In this document: positions 36,025 to 44,367 of the stretch, in pieces | Layout of the letters: the number at the start of each line of letters is the position of its first letter | Numbering within the stretch: position 1 is the first letter of the stretch | From: Flagellimonas profundi | GTDB lineage: Bacteria > Bacteroidota > Bacteroidia > Flavobacteriales > Flavobacteriaceae | Assembly (NCBI RefSeq): GCF_017313275.1 | Contig: NZ_JAFLNM010000001.1 | Coordinates: forward strand, 1,116,001-1,180,000 | Direction: 5' to 3' | DNA length: 64,000 bases | Program-made: the position numbers and the translations under genes | The notes under the pieces: model-generated | The model's database searches: none | What the model saw: the letters and a program-made list of their open reading frames with translations, nothing else | Told to the model about the DNA's origin: nothing

Positions 36025-36663
36025 ATGAGGAATACGATAAACCAAAAAGGATTATTTAAATTTCTTCCCACCATAGGGATTCTGGTGTTTATAGGTATTT
36101 ACTTTTATGCTTCCAAACTATACCCTGGAGGTTCGCTGGTAGATGTAAATTCAGCAGGTTTTGATTGGCTCAACAATCATTGGTGCAATTTAATGCGTGA
36201 AAATGGCTTGAATGGAGTTCAAAATGGAGCAAGGCCCGTTGCCATTGCCGGTATAACCATCCTTTGCGGTAGTATGATCATCTTTTTCTTTCAGTTTGCG
36301 GACCATTTTGAAAAAAATGGAAATTGGAAAAATATAATTCGAATTTCGGGGACTTTGGCCATGTTATCAGCATGTTTCATTTTTACTATATACCATAATA
36401 TTATGACAACCATTTTAAGTGTATTTGGCACCATGGTCATCATCGGAATGCTACGGGCCCTGTACAAAAACCGGTTGATCTTTTTAATGGTAATGGGAGT
36501 ATTTTGTATTCTAATTGTTGGGTTGAACAACTTCTTCTACTACAATGAAAATCTAACTCAATATTCTCCTATCATTCAGAAAATTGCTTTTGTCCTGATT
36601 CTTTCCTGGACGGTTTGCCTTAATTTGACCATCAATAAAAGTGCATTAAAACAAAGGCTATAA
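36025..36663 (+). CDS. polytopic membrane protein, DUF998-like
   Basis: 212 residues from ATG 36025; the frame is open upstream into repeat H. About six membrane helices, with LPTIGILVFIGIYFYASKLY at the start, and a first extracytoplasmic loop WLNNHWCNLMRENGLNGVQN. The pattern resembles the DUF998-type family. The final codons (CTA TAA) lie inside the 5' arm of repeat I, so the cassette repeat supplies the stop. Function unknown. Confidence 0.6.
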   Translation: MRNTINQKGLFKFLPTIGILVFIGIYFYASKLYPGGSLVDVNSAGFDWLNNHWCNLMRENGLNGVQNGARPVAIAGITILCGSMIIFFFQFADHFEKNGNWKNIIRISGTLAMLSACFIFTIYHNIMTTILSVFGTMVIIGMLRALYKNRLIFLMVMGVFCILIVGLNNFFYYNENLTQYSPIIQKIAFVLILSWTVCLNLTINKSALKQRL

Positions 36664-36712
36664 TGCATTGTTTCTTCTTTCCTTAAACTAAACTTCCTGC
36701 TTTTAGAAAAAG
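36651..36712 (+). repeat. cassette-type repeat, copy I (5' part)
   Basis: ACAAAGGCTATAATGCATTG, then CCTTAAACTAAACTTCCTGC and TTTTAG. The 3' arm is absent. The stop codon of the upstream gene lies within GGCTATAAT. Confidence 0.75.
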
Positions 36713-36738
36713 ACAGGGAACTGACGATCATCATTACT

Positions 36739-36808
36739 TAATAGGGTTTAAATAGATAGTTTTAAAGGTTATTTAAACAATTAACTATCAATCAATTATA
36801 ACCTATTA
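36739..36808 (+). promoter_or_regulatory. possible pseudoknot or switch in the oxidoreductase leader
   Basis: Three 5' segments abut each other: TAATAGG (36739-36745), GTTTAAATA (36746-36754) and GATAGTT (36755-36761). Their exact complements follow in the order TATTTAAAC (36770-36778), AACTATC (36783-36789), CCTATTA (36802-36808). Segments 2 and 3 cross, so they can form a pseudoknot or two alternative stems. It ends 6 bp before the ATG at 36815. AT-rich, so chance matches must be excluded. Confidence 0.4.
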
Positions 36809-36814
36809 TCAGTC

Positions 36815-38650
36815 ATGAAATACAATACCATTATCATAGGAGGCGGATTGGCAGGATTAACCGCTGGAGCGACGCTCTCAAAATTTGGAAAGAAAGTTCT
36901 TTTATTAGAGCAGCATCACAAGCCTGGTGGCTGTGCAACCACATTTAAACGAGGAGATTTTATTATAGAAGTTGGGCTACACGAAATGAGCGGACTCACA
37001 GAAAATGGTTCAATAACGCGAATATTTAAAATGCTCGACGTGCAAAAACATGTGGATTTCCAAAAAGTACCTGAGTTTTATGGGGTGGTTTCCGATAAAG
37101 AGGATTTTGTGATGCCACATGGATATGCTGCAGCTGCCAAGGCATTGATAGATAAATACCCGGAAGAGGAAAAAGGGATCAAACGTTTTATGAAGTTGAT
37201 AGCAGGAACACGAAAGGATGCCACCAGTCTTCCACGTTCGCCTTTGGTACAAAAACTGATTTATCCATTGATGCCATTACTTTACCCTAATCTAGTAGAG
37301 GCAACCAAACATACCGTTGGATCTTGGTTGGATAAGTACATTGCCAATGAAGATGCGAAATTAGACCTCATAGCCCATATTGTTTATTGGGGAGATGATC
37401 CTTATACACTGTCAATGTTCTACTTTGCTGTACCATTTTCGGGCTTTATTGAGAATGGCGGCCATTTTATAAAAGGTGGGTCACAACAGCTTTCCAATTA
37501 CCTTGCATCCTATATCGAAAATAACGGCGGTACCGTACTCTTGGGTAAAAAAGCGGAAAAGATCATTACGGAAAATGGCAAGGCAACTGGGGTTATGTTT
37601 CGTGATAGCTTTAATACGAATTCAGAACCTGTTACGGTTTTATGTGACAATGTGATAGCCAATTGCGCCATTCCTTTGGTATCATCGATGTTGGATGAAC
37701 CTTATTCGACCCAGCTTCAACAAAAAATTAGCTCGAAAATTAATTCATGTTCGCTGTTGTGCATGTATCTTGGCTTCAATACCGATGTGGAACAGTTTGG
37801 CGTAAAATACTATTCGAACGTTTTTCAAGGGGATGGTGTAATGACATTAAAGGATATTAAAAATAACCATCACGGTGATTGGGCCAAACGTAGATTCATT
37901 TTTGTGGACTATAACAAGGTAGATGCCGGACTTGCACCACCTGACAAATCTGAAGGTGTGATTTGTACGGTTGACTATATTGAAGACTGGGAAACTTTAA
38001 GCAAAGAAGAGTACGATGCCAAAAAAGAAGAAGTAGCCCAAATTTTATTGCAACGTTTGGAAAAGCAATATCCAGGAATTCGAAAGAGTATAGCGTACTA
38101 CGAAGTATCCACATCCATGACCATTGAACGCTATACCCTTAACCCAAGCGGTTCGGTCTATGGCTACGCTCAAACTAAAGACCAGATAGCAAATAAGCGA
38201 TTTAGAAACAATTTCTTGATCCCCAATGTATACTTTGCATCGGCATGGGCTTTCCCAGGAGGTGGTTTCGAAGGGTCGATTCAGGGAGGTTTCTTGGCTG
38301 CATTGCAAATGAACCAGGATAAAATTTGGTCCGAATGTGATGATGAAAAGTATGTTGATGAAAGGTTAGTTCAGTTAATGGAACGCAAAATAGTGGATGA
38401 CAACACACTGGAATTATCCTTTGCTAAACCAGCCTCTTTTGAAAACCTAAACGGTGAGCATGCTATTCTAGAACTTATAAACCCAAAAGAATCAACACTG
38501 GATTTACCTTATCGTTGGCTTCCTATAGATTCCAATGGGGAGGACAAAAACGTAAGATTCCAAATTAAAAAGGATAACAGCAGCTTCTCTAAAAGTTGCG
38601 AACATATCGATATCGGGGATAAGGCTATTGTGTATGGACCTTTTGGGTAG
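36815..38650 (+). CDS. FAD-dependent oxidoreductase (phytoene desaturase/retinol saturase-like)
   Basis: 611 residues. N-terminal dinucleotide-binding site IIIGGGLAGLTAGATLSKFG (6-25) and LLEQHHKPGGCATTF, typical of the CrtI/CrtISO/retinol saturase group; C-terminal FAD segment FASAWAFPGGGFEGSIQGGF (about 477-496). About 90 residues follow that do not belong to the family core, a small extra domain (NGEHAILELINPKESTLDLP). It is the last gene of the cassette-like region and is preceded by a structured leader. Substrate unknown; carotenoid or lipid work is plausible. Confidence 0.82.
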   Translation: MKYNTIIIGGGLAGLTAGATLSKFGKKVLLLEQHHKPGGCATTFKRGDFIIEVGLHEMSGLTENGSITRIFKMLDVQKHVDFQKVPEFYGVVSDKEDFVMPHGYAAAAKALIDKYPEEEKGIKRFMKLIAGTRKDATSLPRSPLVQKLIYPLMPLLYPNLVEATKHTVGSWLDKYIANEDAKLDLIAHIVYWGDDPYTLSMFYFAVPFSGFIENGGHFIKGGSQQLSNYLASYIENNGGTVLLGKKAEKIITENGKATGVMFRDSFNTNSEPVTVLCDNVIANCAIPLVSSMLDEPYSTQLQQKISSKINSCSLLCMYLGFNTDVEQFGVKYYSNVFQGDGVMTLKDIKNNHHGDWAKRRFIFVDYNKVDAGLAPPDKSEGVICTVDYIEDWETLSKEEYDAKKEEVAQILLQRLEKQYPGIRKSIAYYEVSTSMTIERYTLNPSGSVYGYAQTKDQIANKRFRNNFLIPNVYFASAWAFPGGGFEGSIQGGFLAALQMNQDKIWSECDDEKYVDERLVQLMERKIVDDNTLELSFAKPASFENLNGEHAILELINPKESTLDLPYRWLPIDSNGEDKNVRFQIKKDNSSFSKSCEHIDIGDKAIVYGPFG

Positions 38651-38670
38651 TTAAAAATAGCAGGAAATCA

Positions 38671-38690
38671 CAACATTGGCCATAAGTACA
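38671..38690 (+). repeat. cassette-type repeat, remnant J
   Basis: CAACATTGGCCATAAG matches the 5' end and arm of the cassette repeat (CAACACTGGCCATAAT in copy G). Centre and 3' arm are missing. Probable right-hand trace of the array. Confidence 0.5.
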
Positions 38691-38698
38691 AGTACCGA

Positions 38699-38776
38699 GT
38701 CATTTCGATAGGAGATGTAACGCATCGATTGGGAAATCTAGATTTCTTGCACGCCCTTCGGTTGGTTCCGAATGAC
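38699..38776. repeat. REP-like inverted repeat
   Basis: Ends GTCATTTCGA and TCCGAATGAC are nearly complementary and enclose a perfect palindrome AAATCTAGATTT (38734-38745). It resembles the intergenic GTCATT...AATGAC palindromes common in Bacteroidota. Confidence 0.6.
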
Positions 38777-38849
38777 AATTTCTAGCGTTCCATTTCCTTT
38801 TGATGTAACATTTTTGCTTCTACAGAGTCTACAGGTAAAACAAACATCA

Positions 38850-39593
38850 ATGAAATCAATCAAAATCCTATCATTCCTTCTTGCGCTATTAGTCATCAGC
38901 AATTGTAAAAACACATCGAACAGCACAAAAACCACAAGTTCCATTATCTCCTTTACCGAAGCAGGTGGAAAATTCACCCCTTCACAAAAAGAGCTCATTC
39001 GCGAAGTGGCATTGGAATCGGAAAAAGAAATCAGAGCCCTATTGCCCACCCTACCGGACAGCATAAAGGTATCCTTGGAAATTGTGGATTGGGACCTTGA
39101 TATGGTAGGTGGCGTTACCGGACGTACGGAAACCAATGTTCCTCCTGTAGTGCTCATTCAAATCTCGGAGAAATACCCGGGAGGCGTTACCCAAGCAACG
39201 CAAACGGCACTTAAGCATACTATTTTCCACGAATTCCACCATTTATCACGCGGTTGGGCCATTCAGGACAACAAATATGGACCCGGCATATCCATAGCGG
39301 CCATAAACGAAGGCCTGGCCGTTGTATTCTCCGAGGATTATACCGGTGAAAGCATGGAAGCGGATACCCCGCCAGAAGCAGCTATTGCGGAGCAATGGGT
39401 GGAAGAGATCAGGTCGTTGCCCCTAAATGCCAACTATCAACATTGGATGTTCCAACACCCCGATGGCCGGTTGGCGGTCGGATACCGTACCGGAAATTAT
39501 CTGATCAGAAAGGCCATGACAAAATCGGGCAAGGACGTTCTAGAACTTAGTGAACTCACTCCCGATGAAATATATCAGTTGGCCGGGTATTGA
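38850..39593 (+). CDS. predicted Zn-dependent protease lipoprotein (DUF2268-like)
   Basis: 247 residues from ATG 38850 (frame open from 38772). Signal peptide with lipobox-like VISNC. The zinc site HTIFHEFHHLSRGWA (about 130-144) carries H-E-x-x-H as HEFHH, and INEGLAVVF supplies the downstream Glu, as in DUF2268 predicted peptidases. Secreted or lipid-anchored. No operon partner. Confidence 0.78.
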   Translation: MKSIKILSFLLALLVISNCKNTSNSTKTTSSIISFTEAGGKFTPSQKELIREVALESEKEIRALLPTLPDSIKVSLEIVDWDLDMVGGVTGRTETNVPPVVLIQISEKYPGGVTQATQTALKHTIFHEFHHLSRGWAIQDNKYGPGISIAAINEGLAVVFSEDYTGESMEADTPPEAAIAEQWVEEIRSLPLNANYQHWMFQHPDGRLAVGYRTGNYLIRKAMTKSGKDVLELSELTPDEIYQLAGY

Positions 39594-39743
39594 AAAGAAA
39601 CGGTATTGTTTTTCATTGTCGGAAATCAAATTAATTTACTGAATACAAGCACATTATTTGTATCTTAATAGTCTGCCCGGTAGTCTAAAAACGTTCGTCC
39701 TACTTCTTTGGCTCAAAATAGAGCAACCAAACCTATAAGTAAG

Positions 39744-40289
39744 ATGAAAAAACCGTTTAAGATTTTTATCGTTACCGGATTATGTACACTTTGTTTTTTA
39801 AGTGTTTCCGGTCAAGAGAAAGTAAACCTGGCAGCAACTATCGGAGTACCTGATTTAATAAGTATCGGAGCCCGATTTCAAATGAAGCAATCCCAACTGG
39901 GGCTAAGCTATGGTTTTGGGACCATAAATGATTCCTACAATACTACTTATGTCATCTCACTGGATTATTTCAATCACTTTAGTGGGCAATCCAAATATAC
40001 GGATAGACGACCTTGGTACCTTAGGGGTGGACTCAATTACCTGGTAGATGAAACAAGCAGTTTTAAGGACACCTACCTGTATACGAACCTTCGGATGGGC
40101 AGGGATTTTAATCTATCCAAAAGGTTTGGGATTACTTTAGATCTTGGGCTCTTGTTGGAGCTTTCGTATAACAGAACTGAAAAAGAACCCGTGGTACTCC
40201 CCTATTGGTTCAATTTTGACTGGGGATCCTCCACGGCCGACTCCAAAGTGTTGCCCGCTTTATCGTTCGGTCTTTTTTATCGTTTATAA
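39744..40289 (+). CDS. outer-membrane beta-barrel-like protein
   Basis: 181 residues from ATG 39744 with a signal peptide (cleavage near SVSG-Q). Alternating hydrophobic strands ending in aromatic residues (QLGLSYGFGTINDSYNTTYV; VLPALSFGLFYRL at the C-terminus, final Leu) indicate a small eight-strand outer-membrane barrel. No closer family recognised. Confidence 0.65.
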   Translation: MKKPFKIFIVTGLCTLCFLSVSGQEKVNLAATIGVPDLISIGARFQMKQSQLGLSYGFGTINDSYNTTYVISLDYFNHFSGQSKYTDRRPWYLRGGLNYLVDETSSFKDTYLYTNLRMGRDFNLSKRFGITLDLGLLLELSYNRTEKEPVVLPYWFNFDWGSSTADSKVLPALSFGLFYRL

Positions 40290-40340
40290 TAGTACACGTG
40301 GTGTTATGGGTTAATATTTCCAATACAGCTACTTCCACAC

Positions 40341-40348
40341 TATCTTTG
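40341..40348 (+). promoter_or_regulatory. Bacteroidota -7 box (TATCTTTG), 4 bp before a GTG start
   Basis: TATCTTTG fits TAnnTTTG exactly. It ends 4 bp before the GTG of the DCC gene, so transcription would begin at or next to the start codon. Confidence 0.45.
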
Positions 40349-40352
40349 CAGC

Positions 40353-40760
40353 GTGGAAAACGGTAAAAAGATCATCTTGTTCGATGGGGTCTGCAACCTC
40401 TGCAACAACGCTGTCCAATTTGTAATTAAAAGGGACAAAAAGGATATATTCCGGTATGCGGCCCTACAGAGCGAAGCGGGGCAACAATTGGTGGGTCAAC
40501 GCCATATTGATACCAGCAAAGTGGATTCCATTATCCTTATTGAGCCCGGCGTGGCCTATTATACCAAATCCGACGCTGCCCTGGAAATCGCAAAAGACCT
40601 GGGAGGCTTATGGAAATTGACCTCCGTTTTCACATGGATTCCCTCCTCTATCCGAAACGCTATCTATGACTTTGTGGCCAAAAATCGCTATAAATGGTTT
40701 GGCAAACAGGAGTCTTGCATGGTTCCGACCCCGGAGCTAAAAGCCAAATTTTTGGATTGA
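40353..40760 (+). CDS. DCC family thiol-disulfide oxidoreductase-like protein
   Basis: 135 residues from GTG 40353. The N-terminal DGVCNLCNNAVQFVIKRDKK (11-30) is the DCC family signature (DxxCxxC) with C14 and C17, and YAALQSEAGQQ follows. The fold is thioredoxin-like; redox activity is inferred from the Cys pair. A promoter box lies only 4 bp upstream, suggesting a leaderless transcript. Confidence 0.85.
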   Translation: MENGKKIILFDGVCNLCNNAVQFVIKRDKKDIFRYAALQSEAGQQLVGQRHIDTSKVDSIILIEPGVAYYTKSDAALEIAKDLGGLWKLTSVFTWIPSSIRNAIYDFVAKNRYKWFGKQESCMVPTPELKAKFLD

Positions 40761-40837
40761 CTCATCAAAACCCAGGGTTCCCTAAGCCAACTGACCCATT
40801 CACACTATTCCCGGTTTTAATTGGAACATTTGAAGTA

Positions 40838-40845
40838 TAGGTTTG
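40838..40845 (+). promoter_or_regulatory. Bacteroidota -7 box (TAGGTTTG)
   Basis: TAGGTTTG fits TAnnTTTG, 25 bp before the ATG at 40871. A TTG lies 14 bp upstream of it, somewhat too near for a -33 element. Confidence 0.45.
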
Positions 40846-40870
40846 GATAAACAATTAAAATCCAACCATT

Positions 40871-42925
40871 ATGAAGAATACAGTCATTCTATTTTTGTGT
40901 GTACCCTTCCTACTATTTGCCAATACGATAAAAACTCCTTCTAAAATAAAGGAAGTCACCGTTTATCTCAATGGGGCCCAGATAACACGAACAGCTTCCT
41001 GTCTGCTAAAAGAGGGGTCGAACGAAGTGGTTTTTACAGGGCTATCCCATAAAATTGATGAGAGCAGCATTCAAATTTCAGGACTAGGTGCCGTTTCCAT
41101 TTTAGCTATCGCATACGACACCAATTTCCTTGAAAAAACCGAGAGCAACCCGAAGATCAAAGCATGGGAAAACACTATTGAAGAACTGGAATATGAAGTT
41201 TCATTGGTAAAGAATACCATTGCAGGTCTCGAGGAAGAAGAAAAGGTAATCACCTCCAATAGAATTGTAAATGGCGACAGTCAGGTTTTAGATCTGGAAA
41301 GAATCAAACAGGTTGGTCAATATTACAGAGAGCGCATTACCAGCATTAAAAATGAAATTTTCAAGGCCCATTTAAAAATAAATAAACTAAAGCTGGAAAT
41401 CAACGATCTACAGCAACAGTTGGCCGAGGCAAACAATGCCAAAGCGACTCCACAAGGGGAAATAACCATTACTTTTGATGCACCGATTTCCACCAACCTG
41501 AACGCTTCACTGTCCTACTTGGTAAAAGATGCGGGGTGGGTGCCCAATTACAACATTAAATCCTCTGGATTGAACGCACCGCTTTCCTTGGCATACAAGG
41601 GCAACGTATACCAAAATACGGGGCAGGATTGGAAAAATGTAAAGATCGCTTTGTCCACAGGCAATCCAAATCACAATATCAGCAAACCCAAAATTGAGGT
41701 CCATTATTTGAACTTTGTGAGTGCCTATCAAAAAAGGTACACCCCGGCTACAAAGAAAAAGGGATATGCCTTTAATCCCAATGTAAAAAAAGTGGTTGGG
41801 ACCATTACCGACGAATCCGGTGCTCCACTGCCCGGAGTAAACGTTGTGATCAAAGGCACCACAAAGGGCACACAAACCGATTTTGATGGCAATTATGCTT
41901 TGGAGGTGCCCTTTGGTCAAGAATTGACCTTTTCCTATATCGGGATGCGTCCTTACGAATTGCCCATTTACTCCTCCATTATGAACGTTCGTATGGAAGA
42001 AGATGCACAACATTTGGATGAAGTGGTGGTAACAGCTTATGGTACTGCTGCTGCAGGGGCGGTTACCGGCGAACGAAGTTTACAAGGCAGAGTAGCAGGG
42101 GTTTCCATTAGAGGTGCTTCCAAGGCGACCAGCACCCCCCAACCCCTTTACATTATAGACGGAGTACCTGTTGACAATTTTGTTGAGGGTGACTTGGACG
42201 CAAACGAAATCCAGGATATTGAGGTGCTGAAAGGCTCCAATGCTTCTGCCATTTATGGAAACCGGGGAATCAATGGTGTCGTGGTCATAACAACCAAGAA
42301 AAGTGATACCCAAGAAGGAGCAACCAGAACAGAATTTACCATTAAAAAACCCTATACCGTTTTGTCCGATGGCGATATTACGTCCGTTGAAGTGAATACC
42401 TATAACATACCGGCTACCTACGAATATTTTGCTGCCCCCATATTGAATGAAAATGTATATCTCACCGCCAGTTTTAAAGATTGGGAGAAACACCAGCTAT
42501 TACCAGGTGAAGCCAATATCTACTTTGAAGGTTCCTATGCCGGTAAAACCGTTTTGGACCCGTATACAACAAAAAAAGAAATGATCTTATCGTTGGGTAT
42601 TGAGCACAATATCACGGTAACAAGGCAGCAGGAACGTAATTTTAAAAGTAAACCCTTTGTGGGCAGTAACCGGATATTAGATCGCAGTTATGTACTGGAG
42701 GTTAAAAATAACAAGAACAGCTCCATCAATCTAAAACTTATGGATAGGATACCTAAATCACAGAACAAGGAGATCAAAGTGGATGATATTGTGACCAATA
42801 ATGCGACGTATGACCAGAACAAAGGTTTATTGACCTGGAATATGGCAATGGAACCTAAATCCGTGGAAAAGGAAAGCTTCTCTTTTCAGGTAAGGTTCCC
42901 AAAAGGAAGATATATCTCCCTCTAA
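40871..42925 (+). CDS. MuiA/DUF4139 protein with nested SusC-like module
   Basis: 684 residues with signal peptide. Order of parts: DUF4140 (about 28-125), coiled coil, start of DUF4139 (about 190-290), then an inserted carboxypeptidase-regulatory-like domain (VVGTITDESGAPLPGVNVVI, about 306-390) and a TonB-receptor plug (SLQGRVAGVSIRG to AIYGNRGINGVVVITTKKS, about 391-478), then the rest of DUF4139 to the end. MuiA relatives are called mucoidy inhibitors; the inserted module is normally the N-terminus of SusC-type transporters but here has no barrel of its own. Confidence 0.83.
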   Translation: MKNTVILFLCVPFLLFANTIKTPSKIKEVTVYLNGAQITRTASCLLKEGSNEVVFTGLSHKIDESSIQISGLGAVSILAIAYDTNFLEKTESNPKIKAWENTIEELEYEVSLVKNTIAGLEEEEKVITSNRIVNGDSQVLDLERIKQVGQYYRERITSIKNEIFKAHLKINKLKLEINDLQQQLAEANNAKATPQGEITITFDAPISTNLNASLSYLVKDAGWVPNYNIKSSGLNAPLSLAYKGNVYQNTGQDWKNVKIALSTGNPNHNISKPKIEVHYLNFVSAYQKRYTPATKKKGYAFNPNVKKVVGTITDESGAPLPGVNVVIKGTTKGTQTDFDGNYALEVPFGQELTFSYIGMRPYELPIYSSIMNVRMEEDAQHLDEVVVTAYGTAAAGAVTGERSLQGRVAGVSIRGASKATSTPQPLYIIDGVPVDNFVEGDLDANEIQDIEVLKGSNASAIYGNRGINGVVVITTKKSDTQEGATRTEFTIKKPYTVLSDGDITSVEVNTYNIPATYEYFAAPILNENVYLTASFKDWEKHQLLPGEANIYFEGSYAGKTVLDPYTTKKEMILSLGIEHNITVTRQQERNFKSKPFVGSNRILDRSYVLEVKNNKNSSINLKLMDRIPKSQNKEIKVDDIVTNNATYDQNKGLLTWNMAMEPKSVEKESFSFQVRFPKGRYISL

Positions 42926-42930
42926 AACCA

Positions 42931-42960
42931 AAAAAGACCTCCAAAAATGGAGGTCTTTTT
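42931..42960. terminator. bidirectional rho-independent terminator
   Basis: Stem AAAAAGACCTCC, loop AAAAAT, stem GGAGGTCTTTTT: 12 perfect pairs with an A-run and T-run, able to end transcription from both convergent genes. Confidence 0.9.
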
Positions 42961-42985
42961 TATTTCAAATGTTTCTTTCTTTGGT

Positions 42986-44311
42986 TTACTTGACCTCATC
43001 ATAATGGTCATCCCATTCTTCCACATGTGGGTCGCCAAGTTTGTCCACAGATTTTGCAACAACCATAGAAACGGTGGCGTCACCGGTAACGTTCACTACG
43101 GTCCTGCACATATCCAACGGTCTATCTACAGCAAAAATCAAGGCCAGGCCAATCGCCAATTTGTCCGGTGGAAATCCGATGGACTCCAAAACAATCACCA
43201 ACATGACCATTCCTGCTCCGGGAACTGCCGCTGAACCAATAGAGGCCAACAAAGCGGTTAATACTATGGTCAATTGATTTCCAAAAGTCAAATCAAACCC
43301 AAGAGCCTGCGAAATGAATACTGCGGCAACACCTTGGTACAAACTTGTCCCATCCATATTGATAGTGGCACCTACAGGAAGTACAAAACTGGATACTTCT
43401 TTATCCACACCAATATGCTCCTCTACCCTTTCCATGGTCACCGGCAAAGTAGCTGCACTGGAACTGGTAGAAAAAGCCAATAGTTGCGCTGGACTTATCT
43501 CTTTTAAGAACCACAACGGATTCTTTTTGGTAACCAGACCTACAATGGTGGCGTAGAAAATAATCATTAATAAAAGACCCAAGACAACAACTCCTGCATA
43601 TTTCAAAAGGGCCAATAACAAGTCTGGGTCACTGGATGACACTACAACACCCGCTAACAGGGCGAATACGGCGTAAGGAGCCGTCAACATGATCAAATCG
43701 ACCATTTTAAGAACCACATCGTTGAGAGCATCAAAAAAATCTTTAAGTGGTTTTGCTTTTTTCTCACCAATCAATAACATGGAAATGCCCAAAAAGATAG
43801 TAAAGAATATTACTTGCAGCATCAAGGCATTGTCCGTCATGGCCGCCAAAGCATTGTCCGGCACCATGTCAACTAAGAATTGCAAGGGCCCACTATCTTT
43901 TTGACGCGAAGCTTCTTCCAATTTTGAGGTAACCCCAGCATCACCTGCATAGGTATCGGTAAGCTTGGTCACCGTTTCTTCGTCAATACCACTACCCGGA
44001 TTCAGGACATTTACCAACAATAGCCCAATGGTTATCGCCACTACGGTTGTCACGATATAGGTTCCAATGGTTCGAAGACCAATATTCCTAAATTTTGATA
44101 TATCCTTGAGGTCGGAAATCCCTTTGACCAAGGATGCCAAAATAAGTGGTATGGCAATAAGCTTAAGAAGTTTTACAAAAATGGTTCCCAGAGGCTGGAT
44201 CCAATCATTTACAAATTCCTTGCCCCAACTAACTTGGGTCATCACAAATCCAAAAACAATACCAATTAGCATTCCTATGAGGATTTGCCAGTGCAATTCC
44301 AATTTCTTCAT
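42986..44311 (-). CDS. dicarboxylate/amino acid:cation symporter (DAACS)
   Basis: Glutamate/aspartate/dicarboxylate:Na+ or H+ symporter, 441 residues, inner membrane. The serine-rich re-entrant loop LAFSTSSSAATLPVTMERV, the NMDGTSLYQG segment and the second hairpin SIGSAAVPGAGMVML are all present, and the C-terminal RPLDMCRTVVNVTGDATVS carries the substrate-binding Asp/Arg/Asn residues. A large extra loop of about 60 residues lies after helix 3. Single gene, facing a shared terminator. Confidence 0.92.
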   Translation of the reverse strand: MKKLELHWQILIGMLIGIVFGFVMTQVSWGKEFVNDWIQPLGTIFVKLLKLIAIPLILASLVKGISDLKDISKFRNIGLRTIGTYIVTTVVAITIGLLLVNVLNPGSGIDEETVTKLTDTYAGDAGVTSKLEEASRQKDSGPLQFLVDMVPDNALAAMTDNALMLQVIFFTIFLGISMLLIGEKKAKPLKDFFDALNDVVLKMVDLIMLTAPYAVFALLAGVVVSSSDPDLLLALLKYAGVVVLGLLLMIIFYATIVGLVTKKNPLWFLKEISPAQLLAFSTSSSAATLPVTMERVEEHIGVDKEVSSFVLPVGATINMDGTSLYQGVAAVFISQALGFDLTFGNQLTIVLTALLASIGSAAVPGAGMVMLVIVLESIGFPPDKLAIGLALIFAVDRPLDMCRTVVNVTGDATVSMVVAKSVDKLGDPHVEEWDDHYDEVK

Positions 44312-44367
44312 AAAGTAAGATTATGGATGGAAAGATACTTTTTTGAATGGAAACGTCCTAACGTGGA

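Noticed and set aside
27181..38690. Classical class 1-type mobile integron
   Set aside because: No intI, attI or resistance-type attC boxes, and the boxes only partly match the attC consensus. Called integron-like only.
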